Translations under genes and position numbers: made by a program
In this document: positions 10,835-20,700 of the stretch, one piece after another
Layout of the letters: each line of letters starts with the position of its first letter
How positions within the stretch are numbered: position 1 is the first letter of the stretch
Assembly: GCF_009913435.1 (NCBI RefSeq)
Contig: NZ_CP047895.1
Span: 566,501 to 630,500 of the forward strand
DNA from: Sphingomonas changnyeongensis
GTDB lineage: Bacteria; Pseudomonadota; Alphaproteobacteria; Sphingomonadales; Sphingomonadaceae
Length of the DNA stretch: 64,000 nucleotides
Direction: 5' to 3'
The notes under the pieces: generated by a model
Databases searched by the model: none
Told to the model about the DNA's origin: nothing
What the model saw: the letters and a program-made list of their open reading frames with translations, nothing else

Positions 10835-11143
10835 ATGAGCGGACTGGATCAGGCCTGCGCGCGCATCTGCGCAGAGATTGACGGACTGGCGGGCATCGCC
10901 GGGCGGGTGGCGCCGGCGCTGCTGTGCGCGCGAATCGACGGCATCCGCCGCACGGCACGTGATTACGGCCTGCATCCGGTTGCGGATCTTGCCCATGCGC
11001 TTGAAAGCGCCATGGCAGCCGGGGGCGCGCGGGGCCTGGTGGGCAGCTATCTGGACCTGATGCGCGAGGCGGCACGGTGCGGGCGCACCGACCGGGAAGC
11101 AAGCCAGATCTATCTGGCGGCTGCCCAGGTGCGGCTGAACTGA
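10835..11143 (+). CDS. Hypothetical helical protein
   Basis: The 102-residue protein is not recognised. It is predominantly alpha-helical by residue pattern, rich in Ala, Arg and Leu, with cysteines at C8, C12, C32 and C87 that do not form a known metal motif. A segment VADLAHALESAMAAGGARGL could be an amphipathic helix hairpin. There is no signal peptide or membrane segment. An AGGG lies just upstream of the ATG. It sits alone between rpmG (divergent) and dps (same strand, 109 bp downstream). A distant resemblance to HPt-type helical bundles is possible, but the phosphoacceptor motif is not clear. Confidence 0.6.
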   Translation: MSGLDQACARICAEIDGLAGIAGRVAPALLCARIDGIRRTARDYGLHPVADLAHALESAMAAGGARGLVGSYLDLMREAARCGRTDREASQIYLAAAQVRLN

Positions 11144-11252
11144 ACCCGCCGGCCTGCCCCGGTGCCGGCCGTTTTTTTGGCCCGGCCCGCCACCTTTGCC
11201 TTGCCGCCTCGTTCTCCAGCCATCATGTCCTGACCGCAATGAGGAGGCATCG

Positions 11253-11750
11253 ATGGCGAAAGTGGCTGGCGACCTGAAGACCCCGACCGATCTGGCGAGC
11301 AACGCGACGAAGAGCGTGGCCGACGCGCTCAACAGCGTGCTGGCCGACGCCTTTGCGCTCTATCTCAAGACCAAGAACTTCCACTGGCACGTCTCGGGGC
11401 CGCATTTCCGCGACTATCACGAGCTGATGGACCAGCAGGCATCGGAGATCCTGGCGGTGACCGACGACATTGCCGAGCGGGTGCGCAAGATCGGCAACAC
11501 GACGCTGCGGTCGATCGGCGACATCGCCCGTCGCCAGACGATTGCCGACAATGACGCCGATTTCGTCACGCCGCAGGACATGCTGGCCGAGCTGCGCGAC
11601 GACAATCTGAAGCTGGTGCAGCAGATCCGCGCCGCGCGCGAGGCCGCCGAGACCGCCGGCGACACCGCGACCAGCAGCATGGCCGATGACTGGATCGACC
11701 AGGCCGAAAAGCGCGCCTGGTTCCTGTTCGAAACCGGCCGGGGCGGCTGA
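11253..11750 (+). CDS. dps: Dps-family DNA-binding ferritin-like protein
   Basis: The 165-residue protein has the Dps ferroxidase signature across the subunit interface: NFHWHVSGPHFRDYHELMD followed by QQASEI (H, H, D, E ligands). Its helical bundle ends in DDWIDQAEKRAWFLFE. Dps dodecamers oxidise and store iron with H2O2 and protect DNA in stationary phase or starvation. The ATG at 11253 has a strong GAGGAGG site 5 nt upstream. The Lys-containing N-terminus (MAKVAGDLKTP) could contribute to DNA binding. It is monocistronic. Confidence 0.9.
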   Translation: MAKVAGDLKTPTDLASNATKSVADALNSVLADAFALYLKTKNFHWHVSGPHFRDYHELMDQQASEILAVTDDIAERVRKIGNTTLRSIGDIARRQTIADNDADFVTPQDMLAELRDDNLKLVQQIRAAREAAETAGDTATSSMADDWIDQAEKRAWFLFETGRGG

Positions 11751-11900
11751 CCCGGAAGAAGCGCGTGTGCCGGGCGGGCCGCGGTTGCATTTCGCGCCCG
11801 CCTCGGTTATGCGCCCGCGCTTCGCGATCGAAGGGACTGCCCGGCCGGAATGGGCTGCCGCGGCCGTCCGCAATCGTCGAATAACGTAGAAAGGACGAAA

Positions 11901-12104
11901 ATGCCCAAGCTCAAGACCAAGAGCGGTGTGAAGAAGCGCTTCAAGCTCACCGCGACCGGCCTGATCAAGCACGGCGTGGCCGGCAAGCGCCACCGGCTGA
12001 TCAGCCACAACGCCAAGTATATCCGCCAGAATCGCGGCACCTCGGTGCTGTCGGACGCCGACACCAAGACCGTCAAGGCTTGGGCGCCCTACGGCCTGAA
12101 GTAA
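11901..12104 (+). CDS. rpmI: 50S ribosomal protein L35
   Basis: The 67-residue basic protein has the L35 signature [20 protein letters not shown] and continues [10 protein letters not shown] to a short C-terminus. It is followed 12 bp later by rplT, the conserved rpmI-rplT pair. The infC gene that often precedes it is not adjacent. The 150-bp leader has no obvious strong hairpin, and regulation by L20 is not evident from reading. Confidence 0.96.
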   Translation: MPKLKTKSGVKKRFKLTATGLIKHGVAGKRHRLISHNAKYIRQNRGTSVLSDADTKTVKAWAPYGLK

Positions 12105-12116
12105 GGAGGACCCGAC

Positions 12117-12494
12117 ATGGCACGAGTGAAGCGTGGCACGACCACCAAGCTGAAGCACAAGCGGATTCTTGATCAGGCGAAGGGCTATTATGGCCGTCGC
12201 AAGAATACGATCCGCATCGCCCGCCAGGCCGTCGAAAAGGCCGGCCAGTACGCCTATCGCGACCGCAAGGTGAAGAAGCGCAGCTTCCGCGCGCTCTGGA
12301 TCCAGCGCATCAACGCGGCGGTCCGCGCCGAAGGCCTGACCTATGGCGTGTTCATGCACGGCCTGAAGCTTGCGAATATCGAACTGGACCGGAAGGTTCT
12401 GGCCGATATCGCGATGCACGAAGGTGACGCGTTCAGCGCGATCGTCGCGCAGGTGAAGGCGGCGCTGCCCGAAGGCGCGCGCGTCGCCGCCTGA
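12117..12494 (+). CDS. rplT: 50S ribosomal protein L20
   Basis: The 125-residue protein begins [20 protein letters not shown], contains the family segment [20 protein letters not shown] and ends in an alanine-rich helix. L20 is essential for early 50S assembly and in other bacteria also represses its own operon. It forms an operon with rpmI. A strong intrinsic terminator follows 32 bp after the stop. Confidence 0.97.
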   Translation: MARVKRGTTTKLKHKRILDQAKGYYGRRKNTIRIARQAVEKAGQYAYRDRKVKKRSFRALWIQRINAAVRAEGLTYGVFMHGLKLANIELDRKVLADIAMHEGDAFSAIVAQVKAALPEGARVAA

Positions 12495-12526
12495 TCCCGC
12501 TCACGGGATCGGCAACCGACCGGATC

Positions 12527-12556
12527 GGGCCGGGGCAGCGATGCCCCGGCCCTTTT
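12527..12556 (+). terminator. Intrinsic terminator after rpmI-rplT
   Basis: A perfect 10-bp stem (GGGCCGGGGC / GCCCCGGCCC) with a 6-nt loop is followed directly by TTTT. It separates the ribosomal operon from the convergent RcnB gene. Confidence 0.85.
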
Positions 12557-12560
12557 CGCA

Positions 12561-13337
12561 TCACCAGCGGAAAAAGCCGATCACCATGTCGACCACCCGC
12601 CCGGAGCGGATGTCGACCAGCAGCACATCGTCATAATAGCGGATCCAGCGATAGGCGCCCCAGGCCGGCGGCAGGCGATAGGCGAACGGATCGGCAAGCC
12701 AGTAGCCGCGCCCGAAGATCGGCGGCGCGATGATCAGTCCGGGGCGGAAGCGGCGATAGCCATGCGCCCAGCCCGGCGGCGGGACGTAGCGCGGCGGGCG
12801 GACGCCGCCATGGCGCGCGCGCCAGCCCTGCCAGTCATAACGCCGGTCCTGCCGCCAGCCAGGATCCCAGTCGCGCCCGCCGTCGCGGCCCCAGCCCCGG
12901 CGATCGCGCTGTGAGCGGTCGTCATCCCAGCCCTGTTCCGGCGCGCCGCCGGCGCGCCAGCGTCCATCGCGCCGGCCATCATCGCGCCAGTCCTCGTCTC
13001 GCCGGTCATCGCGCCGGTCGCTGCGCCAGTCCCCGGGGGTGCGATCCTGCCGGTCGCGATCATCGGTCCCGTCACGCCTGCCGGGTGCGCCCCGGCGGTC
13101 GTCCGTGCCACGCTCGGGTTCCCGCCAGCCGGGGCTGGTCCGCTCCCCTGCCCGCCCGCGATCGCCGCGATAACGCTGCCAGTCACGGCCGAGGCGATCG
13201 GGCGCATTGGTCGAATCGGGCGCGCGTTCGATGACGCCGACGTCCATCGTCGCCGGGGCCGACTGGTCCTGCGCGGCGACGGGAACCGGCAGCAGCGCCA
13301 TTCCGGCCATCGCGATCAGCGGCACGCGCATCGACAT
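12561..13337 (-). CDS. RcnB-family periplasmic protein with Arg/Asp-rich linker
   Basis: The 258-residue protein has a signal peptide ending at PVAAQ. A strongly charged, repeat-like middle (about residues 50-165) is dominated by Arg, Asp, Gly and Trp. The C-terminal RcnB domain carries WRARHGG and GAYRWIRYYDDVLLVDIRSG, then RVVDMVIGFFRW. RcnB of E. coli is a periplasmic factor in nickel/cobalt homeostasis; alphaproteobacterial homologues are common and their role is less clear. The start ATG at 13337 has AAGGAG upstream. The charged linker is much longer than in E. coli RcnB. Confidence 0.82.
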   Translation of the reverse strand: MSMRVPLIAMAGMALLPVPVAAQDQSAPATMDVGVIERAPDSTNAPDRLGRDWQRYRGDRGRAGERTSPGWREPERGTDDRRGAPGRRDGTDDRDRQDRTPGDWRSDRRDDRRDEDWRDDGRRDGRWRAGGAPEQGWDDDRSQRDRRGWGRDGGRDWDPGWRQDRRYDWQGWRARHGGVRPPRYVPPPGWAHGYRRFRPGLIIAPPIFGRGYWLADPFAYRLPPAWGAYRWIRYYDDVLLVDIRSGRVVDMVIGFFRW

Positions 13338-13446
13338 TCTCCTTCATCCGCCCGCCGGTGCGGGCATCATCGCTGGCACAGACTGGTCGATCGCCGATGA
13401 AGGCAAGGTGAAGCGCGGCCCCGCCGCCCGTTCAGCTTTGGGCAGT

Positions 13447-14016
13447 TCAGCGGGCGTCAGGCGCAGCCGCGCCCGGCGACCGGAGCGGCGTGAGCGCGGG
13501 CACGGCGGCGGCGGCATCGCCCGGATCGATGCCCGGCGGCGGCAGCGCCGACACCGTCTCCGCCCCGGTCGCGATCCGCCCGGCCAGCCGGATCGCCTCG
13601 CGCAGCCGCGGATAGATGCCGCACCGGCAGATATTGGTGATCGCCGCATCGATCTCGGCATCGGCGGGCGACGGATTGCGGCGAATCAGCGCGGCCGCCG
13701 CCATCACCATGCCCGGGATGCAGAACCCGCACTGGCTGACGCCCAGCGCGGCAAAGGCCTGCTGCACCGGATGGCTGCGGTCGCGCGACAGCCCCTCGAT
13801 GGTGGTGACGAACCGCCCCTCGCACGCGGCGATCGACACGCGGCAGCTGGGCACCGCCGCGCCGTCGATATCGACGATGCACGCCCCACATTCGCCGGTG
13901 CCGCAGCCGAACTTGGTGCCGGTCAGGTTCGATGCGTCGCGCAGCGCCCAGAGCAGCGGCGTCTGCGGATCGAGCGCATAGCTGACCGGCTGGTTGTTGA
14001 CCGTGAAGCGGGTCAC
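13447..14016 (-). CDS. (2Fe-2S) subunit of a xanthine dehydrogenase-type oxidoreductase, no large subunit nearby
   Basis: The 189-residue protein has the plant-type ferredoxin fold with CGTGECGAC and a fourth Cys (PSC), then a helical domain with QCGFCIPGM and ICRCG. Together these are the eight cysteines for two [2Fe-2S] clusters seen in IorA/CoxS-like small subunits. The last 35 residues are Pro/Ala rich beyond the usual family end. Such subunits pass electrons from a molybdopterin large subunit, but neither neighbour is one: a class II aldolase precedes it by 4 bp and RcnB follows. The start is GTG at 14016, and co-translation with the aldolase is likely. Confidence 0.85.
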   Translation of the reverse strand: MTRFTVNNQPVSYALDPQTPLLWALRDASNLTGTKFGCGTGECGACIVDIDGAAVPSCRVSIAACEGRFVTTIEGLSRDRSHPVQQAFAALGVSQCGFCIPGMVMAAAALIRRNPSPADAEIDAAITNICRCGIYPRLREAIRLAGRIATGAETVSALPPPGIDPGDAAAAVPALTPLRSPGAAAPDAR

Positions 14017-14020
14017 CCCG

Positions 14021-14782
14021 TCACTCGCGCCAGCTGGTGTCGATGCGATCGACCAGCCGGACCATCGCGGCGAAATCGGCCTTGCCCGGCCCGCCAGGGA
14101 TCTGGACCTTGGACAGATCGCGCTGATGGACGGCCACCACCTCGTCGGGGATGCGGACGGCCTGGCCCATCGACAGCGTCGCCAGCTGGATCTCGCAGGC
14201 GCGCTGCAGCGACCAATGCTTGATGAACGCTTCGGGCAGCGTGCGGCCCATCACCAGAATGCCGTGATTTTCAAGGAACATCACCCGCTTGTCGCCAAGG
14301 TTGCGGATCAGCCTTTCGCCCTCTTCGCCGCGCACCGTCACGCCTTCGAACGGGTGATAGGCGATCTGGCCGATAAAGTTGCAGGCGTAGAAGTTGACCG
14401 GCTGCAGCCCGCCTTCGAGCGCGCTCACCGCCATACCGGCGGTCGTGTGGGTGTGGATGATGCAATGCGCATCATGCAGGTGCCGGTGAAACACGCTGTG
14501 CTGGGTAAAGCCGGCAAGATTGACCGGATAGGGATTGTCGTCGAGCTTGTTGCCGTCAATGTCGATCTTGACGAGGTTCGACGCCTTCACCTCGCTGAAA
14601 TGCAGGCCGAACGGGTTGATCAGAAACGCCCCGTCCTCATCCGGCAGCTTCACCGTGATGTGGTTGTAGATCATCTCGTCCCAGCCGAGCATCGCGAAGA
14701 CCCGGTAGCAGGCGGCCAGCTCCTGCCGCGCTTCCCATTCCGCCGCGCTCATGTCCGGACGCGTCTTGATCGCCGTTGCCAT
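14021..14782 (-). CDS. Class II aldolase/adducin family protein
   Basis: The 253-residue protein has the metal-binding His pattern of class II aldolases: an IIHTHTTAG pair near residue 110 and a downstream FLENHGILV His near 170. An early Asn-Pro-x-Gly segment (LINPFGLHFSEV) is present. Members retro-aldolise phosphorylated sugars or decarboxylate; the adducin-like subgroup to which this protein belongs is poorly characterised. It is the first gene of a two-gene unit with the 2Fe-2S protein. Confidence 0.87.
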   Translation of the reverse strand: MATAIKTRPDMSAAEWEARQELAACYRVFAMLGWDEMIYNHITVKLPDEDGAFLINPFGLHFSEVKASNLVKIDIDGNKLDDNPYPVNLAGFTQHSVFHRHLHDAHCIIHTHTTAGMAVSALEGGLQPVNFYACNFIGQIAYHPFEGVTVRGEEGERLIRNLGDKRVMFLENHGILVMGRTLPEAFIKHWSLQRACEIQLATLSMGQAVRIPDEVVAVHQRDLSKVQIPGGPGKADFAAMVRLVDRIDTSWRE

Positions 14783-14937
14783 CCTGCCTCTCCTTTGTCT
14801 GTCCCCCCTGAGTATCGCACGGAAGCGCGCCGGCCTTCAACGGATCCGGGAACGGAACCCTTGGCCGCATTCGCGAGTCCTGAACCTGAGGACCGGCGGC
14901 CCCGACCCTCAGGCCGCCAGCAAAGGGAGGACCGGGC

Positions 14938-15195
14938 ATGAACCTTATCCTGTGGCTCGTCATCGGCGGGGTCATCGGCTGGCTGGCGAGCATCGTCATG
15001 CGCACCGACGCCCAGCAGGGCATATTGCTCAACATCGTCGTCGGCATCGTCGGCGCGTTCATCGCCGGGCTGGTGGTGGCCGGCGGCACGATCAACAGCA
15101 ATGATTTCTCGCTCAGCTCGCTGATCGTGTCGTTCCTGGGCGCGGTGGCGCTGCTGGCGATCGTCAACCTCGTGCGGCACGGCAGCGTGCGCTGA
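14938..15195 (+). CDS. GlsB/YeaQ/YmgE-family stress-response membrane protein
   Basis: The 85-residue inner-membrane protein has three hydrophobic segments (about 3-20, 28-52 and 62-80) and the family's glycine-rich turn GGVIGWLASIVMRTDAQQG, then NIVVGIVGAFIAG. Homologues are stress-associated, but the molecular function is not established. GGGAGGA lies immediately upstream of the ATG. It is divergent from the aldolase and convergent with the SIMPL gene. Confidence 0.85.
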   Translation: MNLILWLVIGGVIGWLASIVMRTDAQQGILLNIVVGIVGAFIAGLVVAGGTINSNDFSLSSLIVSFLGAVALLAIVNLVRHGSVR

Positions 15196-15204
15196 GGGGA
15201 CCGG

Positions 15205-15927
15205 TCAGCGCAGCTCGAACCTGACCTGCAAGGTCACGCCCAGCGTCTGTTCGCCCGGCATGATCTTGGTGTCGGCGGCGGTCGCTTCCATGCGGAGCAT
15301 CGCGACCGGGATCGGCCGTCCGGTGTCGTCGCCCTCGCGGATCGCGACGATGCGGTGGACGGTCAGCCCGGCGGCCTCGGCATAAAGGCGGGCGCGCGCC
15401 CGCGCCGTCGCCACCGCCTCGCGCCGCGCCGCATCGAGCGCGGCGGCGGGATCGGCCACCGTCAGGTCGGGACCGTTGATCTGGTTGATGCCATTTGCGA
15501 CCAGCGTGTCGAGCACCGCCCCGGCGCGGCCGATATCGCGCAGCCGCACCGACAGGTTGTTGACCGCGCGGTAGCCGGTGATCACCGGCGGCCGGTTTTC
15601 GGCATGGCGATATTGCGGCTGCAGCGAAACCTGCTCGGTGCGGATATCCGCCTCCGCCACGCCGGCGCGGGCGAGCGCGGCGATCACCGCCGCCATCCGC
15701 CGGCTGTTGTCGGCAAGCGCGGTCCGCGCATCGGCGGCCTCGGTCACCACCCCTGCGCCGATCACCGCCAGATCGGGGCGCACCTGCACCTCGCCGCGCG
15801 ATTCGATGTCGAGCACCGTCCCCGTCACCGGGGCGGATGCGGGCATGGCGGGCTGCGCCAGCAGCGGCTGGAGGACGGGCGGGGCCGCCAGCAGCGGCAG
15901 CGCGACAAGGGGGTGGAACAGGCGCAT
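15205..15927 (-). CDS. SIMPL (DUF541) domain periplasmic protein
   Basis: The 240-residue protein has a signal peptide (RLFHPLVALPLLAAPPVLQP) followed by a SIMPL domain: RGEVQVRPDLAVIGAGVVT, NNLSVRLRDI, AATARARA-type helix and C-terminal LGVTLQVRFEL. SIMPL proteins are periplasmic or envelope proteins linked to oxidative stress protection; no enzyme activity is established. The ATG at 15927 gives a clean signal peptide, while the open frame continuing to 16140 does not resemble protein N-termini. Confidence 0.87.
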   Translation of the reverse strand: MRLFHPLVALPLLAAPPVLQPLLAQPAMPASAPVTGTVLDIESRGEVQVRPDLAVIGAGVVTEAADARTALADNSRRMAAVIAALARAGVAEADIRTEQVSLQPQYRHAENRPPVITGYRAVNNLSVRLRDIGRAGAVLDTLVANGINQINGPDLTVADPAAALDAARREAVATARARARLYAEAAGLTVHRIVAIREGDDTGRPIPVAMLRMEATAADTKIMPGEQTLGVTLQVRFELR

Positions 15928-15994
15928 GCAGGTCTCCGGTTGCGGGTGAGCCCAGCAGTGACGCCGGCGCGCTAAACCGGGGCTGAACGGCAGA

Positions 15995-16255
15995 TCAGGG
16001 CGCGCGCAGGCGCAGCACCAGCCGGTAACCGATGACCAGCGCCAGCGCGCCACAGGCGGCACAGGCCCCGCTGGCAAGCGGGGTGAGCGCCGGGCCGAGG
16101 ATCGACAGCACCAGCGCCCCGCTGCCCACCGCCCCGGCAATGCCGAGCAGCAGCGCGACGACGAAGCCGCCGGGATCGCGGCGCCGCAGGATCAGCGTCA
16201 CGGCAAGGCCTGACACCAGCCCGACCGCAATCCACAAAAACAGATCCCGTTCCAA
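15995..16255 (-). CDS. Small three-helix membrane protein, GlsB/YeaQ-like
   Basis: The 86-residue hydrophobic protein has three membrane segments (about 4-20, 28-52 and 57-80). The charged turn LRRRDPGGF before segment two and GIAGAVGSGAL resemble the transglycosylase-associated/GlsB family. The probable start is TTG at 16255 with GAAAGGG upstream; no ATG lies in the right place. The open frame extends further upstream, but that region is Arg/Pro rich and not membrane-like. The function is unknown. Confidence 0.6.
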   Translation of the reverse strand: MERDLFLWIAVGLVSGLAVTLILRRRDPGGFVVALLLGIAGAVGSGALVLSILGPALTPLASGACAACGALALVIGYRLVLRLRAP

Positions 16256-16456
16256 CGCAGCCCTTTCCTGACGCGCCGCCCGCGAAGGGCAGCGTGCACA
16301 GTTCAGCCGCCGTAGCGGCAAAGGCAAGCCCGGATGCGGCGAACCGCCCGACCTGCCCGGCGCAATTTTCGCGCGGGCGGCGGCGCCGGAGGCGTCCGGG
16401 CGTCGCCGGGCGACGTAGCTGGGCCGGAGCGCCTTCCGTGGCGGCGGATTCGGCAC

Positions 16457-16485
16457 TTGAGACAGGTGACTTATTAGGATAATAC
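16457..16485 (+). promoter_or_regulatory. Sigma-70-type promoter of the RND efflux operon
   Basis: TTGAGA and TAATAC are separated by exactly 17 bp and lie 43 bp upstream of the adaptor start codon. They form an AT-rich patch within very GC-rich DNA. No TetR/MarR regulator gene is adjacent and no clear operator palindrome was seen. Confidence 0.65.
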
Positions 16486-16527
16486 AGCGGGTGTTTTCCA
16501 GGACCGCCGCTGCGGAAGGTTGAGCTG

Positions 16528-17709
16528 ATGAACTACGAAACGAACGTCCTGTCGCAGGATGTGGGCCAGCAGTTGATTGATACGGGCGCGCGGCGCCGGC
16601 GCGCGCTGATCGTCGGGATCGCCGTCGTGCTGGTCGCGGTCATCGGTGCCTATCTGCTGTTCGGGCGCGGCGGCGACACGGCCTCCGCCCCGGCCAAGGG
16701 CGGCAAGGCGGAGGCGCCGCACGTCTCGGTGATCGTGCCGGCGCGCCAGCCGGTGGCGCGCACCGTCTCGGCCACCGGTCAGCTGGCGGCGCGGCGCGAA
16801 ATGCCGGTCGGCGTGGTGGGCGAAGGCGGCATGGTGCAGCGCGTTCTGGTCGAACCGGGCGACTGGGTGGCCGCAGGGGCGGTGCTCGCGGTGATCGAGC
16901 GCGCCGTGCAGGCGCAGCAGAACGAATCGCTCGCCGCGCAGGTCGGCGTGGCCGAGGCCGATGCCCGGCTGGCCGATAACGAACTGGAACGCGCCCGCCA
17001 GCTGGTCGCGCGCGGGTTCATTTCGCAGGCCGATGTCGACCGCCGCACCGCGACGCGCGATGCGGCGCTGGCCCGCGTGCGCGTGGCGCGCGCCCAGCTG
17101 GCCGAAGCGCGGGCGCGCACCGGGCGGCTGGACATTCGTGCGCCGGCAGCCGGGCTGGTGCTGACCCGCGCGGTCGAGCCGGGCCAGGTGGTCGGCGCGG
17201 GCAGCGGCGTGCTGTTCCGCATCGCCGCGGGCGGCCAGATGGAGCTGCGCGCGCAGCTGGCCGAATCCGATCTGGCGGGGCTGCGCCCCGGCGTCCGCGC
17301 GACGGTGACGCCGGTCGGATCGACCCGGTCGTTCACCGGCGAGGTGTGGCAGGTGTCGCCGATCATCGATCCCAACACCCGTCAGGGCACGGCGCGCATC
17401 GCGCTCGCCTATGATCCGGCGCTGCGTCCGGGCGGCTTTGCGCAGACCGATGTCCTCACCGGCAATATCGAGGCGCCGGTGCTGCCCGAATCGGCGGTGC
17501 TGAGCGACAATAGCGGCAACTTCGTCTATATCGTCGACGGGGCGAACAAGGTGGCCCGCCGCGCCGTGCGCACCGGCCAGGTCGGCGACAATGGCATCGC
17601 GATCATCGACGGCCTGAACGGGACCGAACGGGTCGTGCTGTCGGCGGGCGCGTTCATCAATCCGGGCGAGACGGTGGTGCCCGAGCGCGTCAACCCGGCG
17701 CGGCGCTGA
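16528..17709 (+). CDS. RND efflux periplasmic adaptor (membrane fusion protein)
   Basis: The 393-residue protein is anchored by one N-terminal transmembrane helix (ALIVGIAVVLVAVIGAYLLF) rather than a lipid. A lipoyl/barrel-sandwich part follows (GEGGMVQRVLVEPGDWVAAG and DIRAPAAGLVLTRAVEPG) flanking a helical hairpin of about residues 130-200, then beta-barrel and membrane-proximal domains. It bridges the RND pump encoded 23 bp downstream to an outer-membrane channel. No TolC-like gene is in the window, so a channel encoded elsewhere is presumably used. Confidence 0.92.
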   Translation: MNYETNVLSQDVGQQLIDTGARRRRALIVGIAVVLVAVIGAYLLFGRGGDTASAPAKGGKAEAPHVSVIVPARQPVARTVSATGQLAARREMPVGVVGEGGMVQRVLVEPGDWVAAGAVLAVIERAVQAQQNESLAAQVGVAEADARLADNELERARQLVARGFISQADVDRRTATRDAALARVRVARAQLAEARARTGRLDIRAPAAGLVLTRAVEPGQVVGAGSGVLFRIAAGGQMELRAQLAESDLAGLRPGVRATVTPVGSTRSFTGEVWQVSPIIDPNTRQGTARIALAYDPALRPGGFAQTDVLTGNIEAPVLPESAVLSDNSGNFVYIVDGANKVARRAVRTGQVGDNGIAIIDGLNGTERVVLSAGAFINPGETVVPERVNPARR

Positions 17710-17732
17710 GCATAGCTGAGGGAATAAGCGCG

Positions 17733-20700
17733 ATGAGCTTTCGCAACATCTCGGCCTGGTCGATCCGCAACCCGGTGCCGCCCATCGTCCTTTTCGTCGC
17801 GCTGACGCTGGCCGGGCTGGTCGCCTTCTGGCGGATGGACGTCAACGAGAATCCGGACATCAGCTTCCCGGCCGTGCAGGTCGTGGTCGCCCAGCCCGGT
17901 GCCGCGCCGACAGAGCTGGAAACCCAGGTCACCCAGCGCGTCGAGGCGGCGGTGCGCGGCATTTCGGGCGTCGATGAAATCTCGTCCTATGTCAGCGAAG
18001 GCAACAGCCGCACGATGGTGCAGTTCGCGATCGGCACCCCCGTCGACCGCGCGTTCAACGACGTGAACCAGGCGGTCTCGAACATCCGCGGCGATCTGCC
18101 CGAAGGCATTCTGGAACCGCAGGTCGCACGCATCGACATCGCGGGCGGCCCGGTGACCTATTATTCGGCCGAAGCGGTCGACATGACGCTCGAAGAGCTG
18201 TCCTGGTATGTCGACAACACGGTTGCCAAGCAGCTGCTGGGCATTGGCGGCATGGCTCAGGTGCGCCGTTCGGGCGGGGTGAACCGCGAGATCCGCGTGA
18301 TCCTCGATCCCGCCCGCATGCAGGCCCAGGGGCTGACCGCCGCGCAGGTCAATCTGCAGCTGCGCCAGATCAACCTCAACGCCGCGGGCGGGCGCGCCCA
18401 GATCGCCGGATCCGAACAGGCGGTGCGCGTGCTCGGCAATGCGGCGACCGCCTATCAGCTCGGCCAGACCGAAATCTCGGTCGGTGGAGGCCGGCGCGTG
18501 CGCCTGGCCGACATCGCCACCGTGCGCGACAGCTATGCCGAACAGCGCAGCCTTGCGAAGATGAACGGGCGGCAGGTGCTCAGCTTCTCGATCGCCAAGG
18601 CCAAGGGTGCGTCCGACGTGACCATCCATGACGAAGCCGAAAAGGTGCTGCGCGAGCTGGAAAAGGCCAACCCCAAGGTCAGGTTCAGCATCCTGTTCAC
18701 GCGCACCGACTATGTGAAGGAACAGTATAAATCGTCGATCTGGTCGATGGTCGAGGGCGCGGTGCTCGCCGTCGTCGTCGTGTTCCTGTTCCTGCGCGAT
18801 TTCCGGGCGACCATCATCTCGGCGCTCGCCATCCCGCTGTCGGCGATCCCGGCCTTCTGGTTCATGGACCTGATGGGCTTCACGCTCAACAATCTCAGCC
18901 TGTTGGCGCTGAGCCTGGTGTCGGGCGTGCTCGTCGACGACGCGATCGTGGAGATCGAGAACATCGTCCGGCACATGCGGATGGGTAAAAGCGCCTATCA
19001 GGCATCGATCGACGCCGCCGACGAGATCGGCCTCGCCGTGCTCGCCACCACCATGGCGATCGTCGCGGTGTTCCTGCCCGTCGCGCTGATGCCGGGGATT
19101 TCGGGCCAGTTCTTCATCCAGTTCGGCATGACCGTCGTCGTCGCGGTGCTGATGTCGCTGGGCGTCGCGCGCATGATCACGCCGATGATCGCCGCCTATT
19201 TCCTGAAGGCGCATGGCGAGGTCGAACATGGCGGCGGCTGGCTGATGGACCGTTACATGGCGATCCTGCGCTGGTCGCTTGGCCATCGCTGGTGGACGGT
19301 CGGCCTCGCGGTCGCGTCCTTTGCCGCGACCATCGTCGCTTTCGCGACGCTGCCGATGCAGTTCCAGCCGACCGTCGACAGCGATTTCAGCCAGGTGAAG
19401 ATCGAGCTGCCCCCCGGCTCGACGCTTGCGCAGACCGAGCGGGTGACCGACCGGGCAGCCGATCTGCTCAGCCGCCAGCCCGAGGTCGCCGCGGCCTTTG
19501 CCGATGTGAATGTCGGCAATGGCGACATCTTCATCACCCTCAAGAAAGGCCGGGAACGGTCGAGCGTCGAGTTCGAACGCGCGCTCCAGCCGCAGCTGGC
19601 GGCGATCGCCGATGCGCGGGTCAGCTTCCAGTCCCAGTCGGGCGGGTTTTCGGGCCGCGACATCACGATCGTAATCGGCGGCGACGATCCGGTCGCGCTC
19701 AACGCCCAGGCGCTCAAGATCGTGCGCGAAATGGGCCAGCTGTCCGAAGTGCGCGCCGCGCGCATCGAGGGCGACATGAGCCGGCCGGAAATCCTGATCA
19801 AGCCGCGGCTCGATCTGGCTGCCGATCTGGGCGTGACGACAAGCGCGCTCAGCCAGGCGATCCGCATCGCGACGCTGGGCGACATCGACCAGAATGTCGC
19901 CAAATTCTCGCTGTCCGACCGGCAGATCCCGATCCGGGTGATGCTGCCCGAACAGGCGCGGACCAACCTGTCGACGATCGAGAACCTGCCGGTGCCGACG
20001 GCGACCGGCGGTTCGGTGCCGCTGAAGGCGGTGGCGGAAATCAGCTTCGGCGCGGGGCCAACCGAGATCCGCCGCTACAACCAGATCCGCCGCGTGGTCA
20101 TCGGCGCCGATCTCGCGCCCGGCGTGATCAACAGCCAGGCGATGGACAAGATCAACAAGCTGCCCAGCTATGCCAACCTGCCCCAGGGCATCCGGCGGGT
20201 GACGCAGGGCGACGCCAAATGGCAGGCCGAGCTGGTCCAGAACTTTGTCATCGCCGTTATCTCGGGCGTGCTACTGGTGTTCGCGGTGCTGGTGCTGCTC
20301 TACCGCCGGGTGATGCCGCCCTTCGTCAACATGGGCTCGCTGCTGCTCGCCCCGCTGGGCGCGGCGATCGCGCTCCACATCGCCGGCCAGCCGGTGTCGA
20401 TGCCGGTGTTCATCGGCCTGCTGATGCTGCTCGGCATCGTTGCCAAGAACTCGATCCTGCTCGTCGATTTCGCGCTGGAGGAAATCGGCAAGGGCGTGCC
20501 GAAGGACGAGGCGATCCTCGATGCCGGGCACAAGCGCGCCCAGCCGATCGTGATGACCACGGTGGCGATGGTCGCCGGCATGATCCCGACCGCGCTGTCG
20601 CTGACCGGCGATGGTGCGTGGCGCGCGCCGATGGGCGTGACGGTGATCGGCGGGCTGATCCTGTCGACGCTGCTGACCCTGATCATCGTGCCGGCGGGTT

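Noticed and set aside
17526..19286. 586-codon open frame antisense to the RND pump and adaptor
   Set aside because: Low-complexity Arg/His/Asp translation without motifs; explained by the plus-strand pump.
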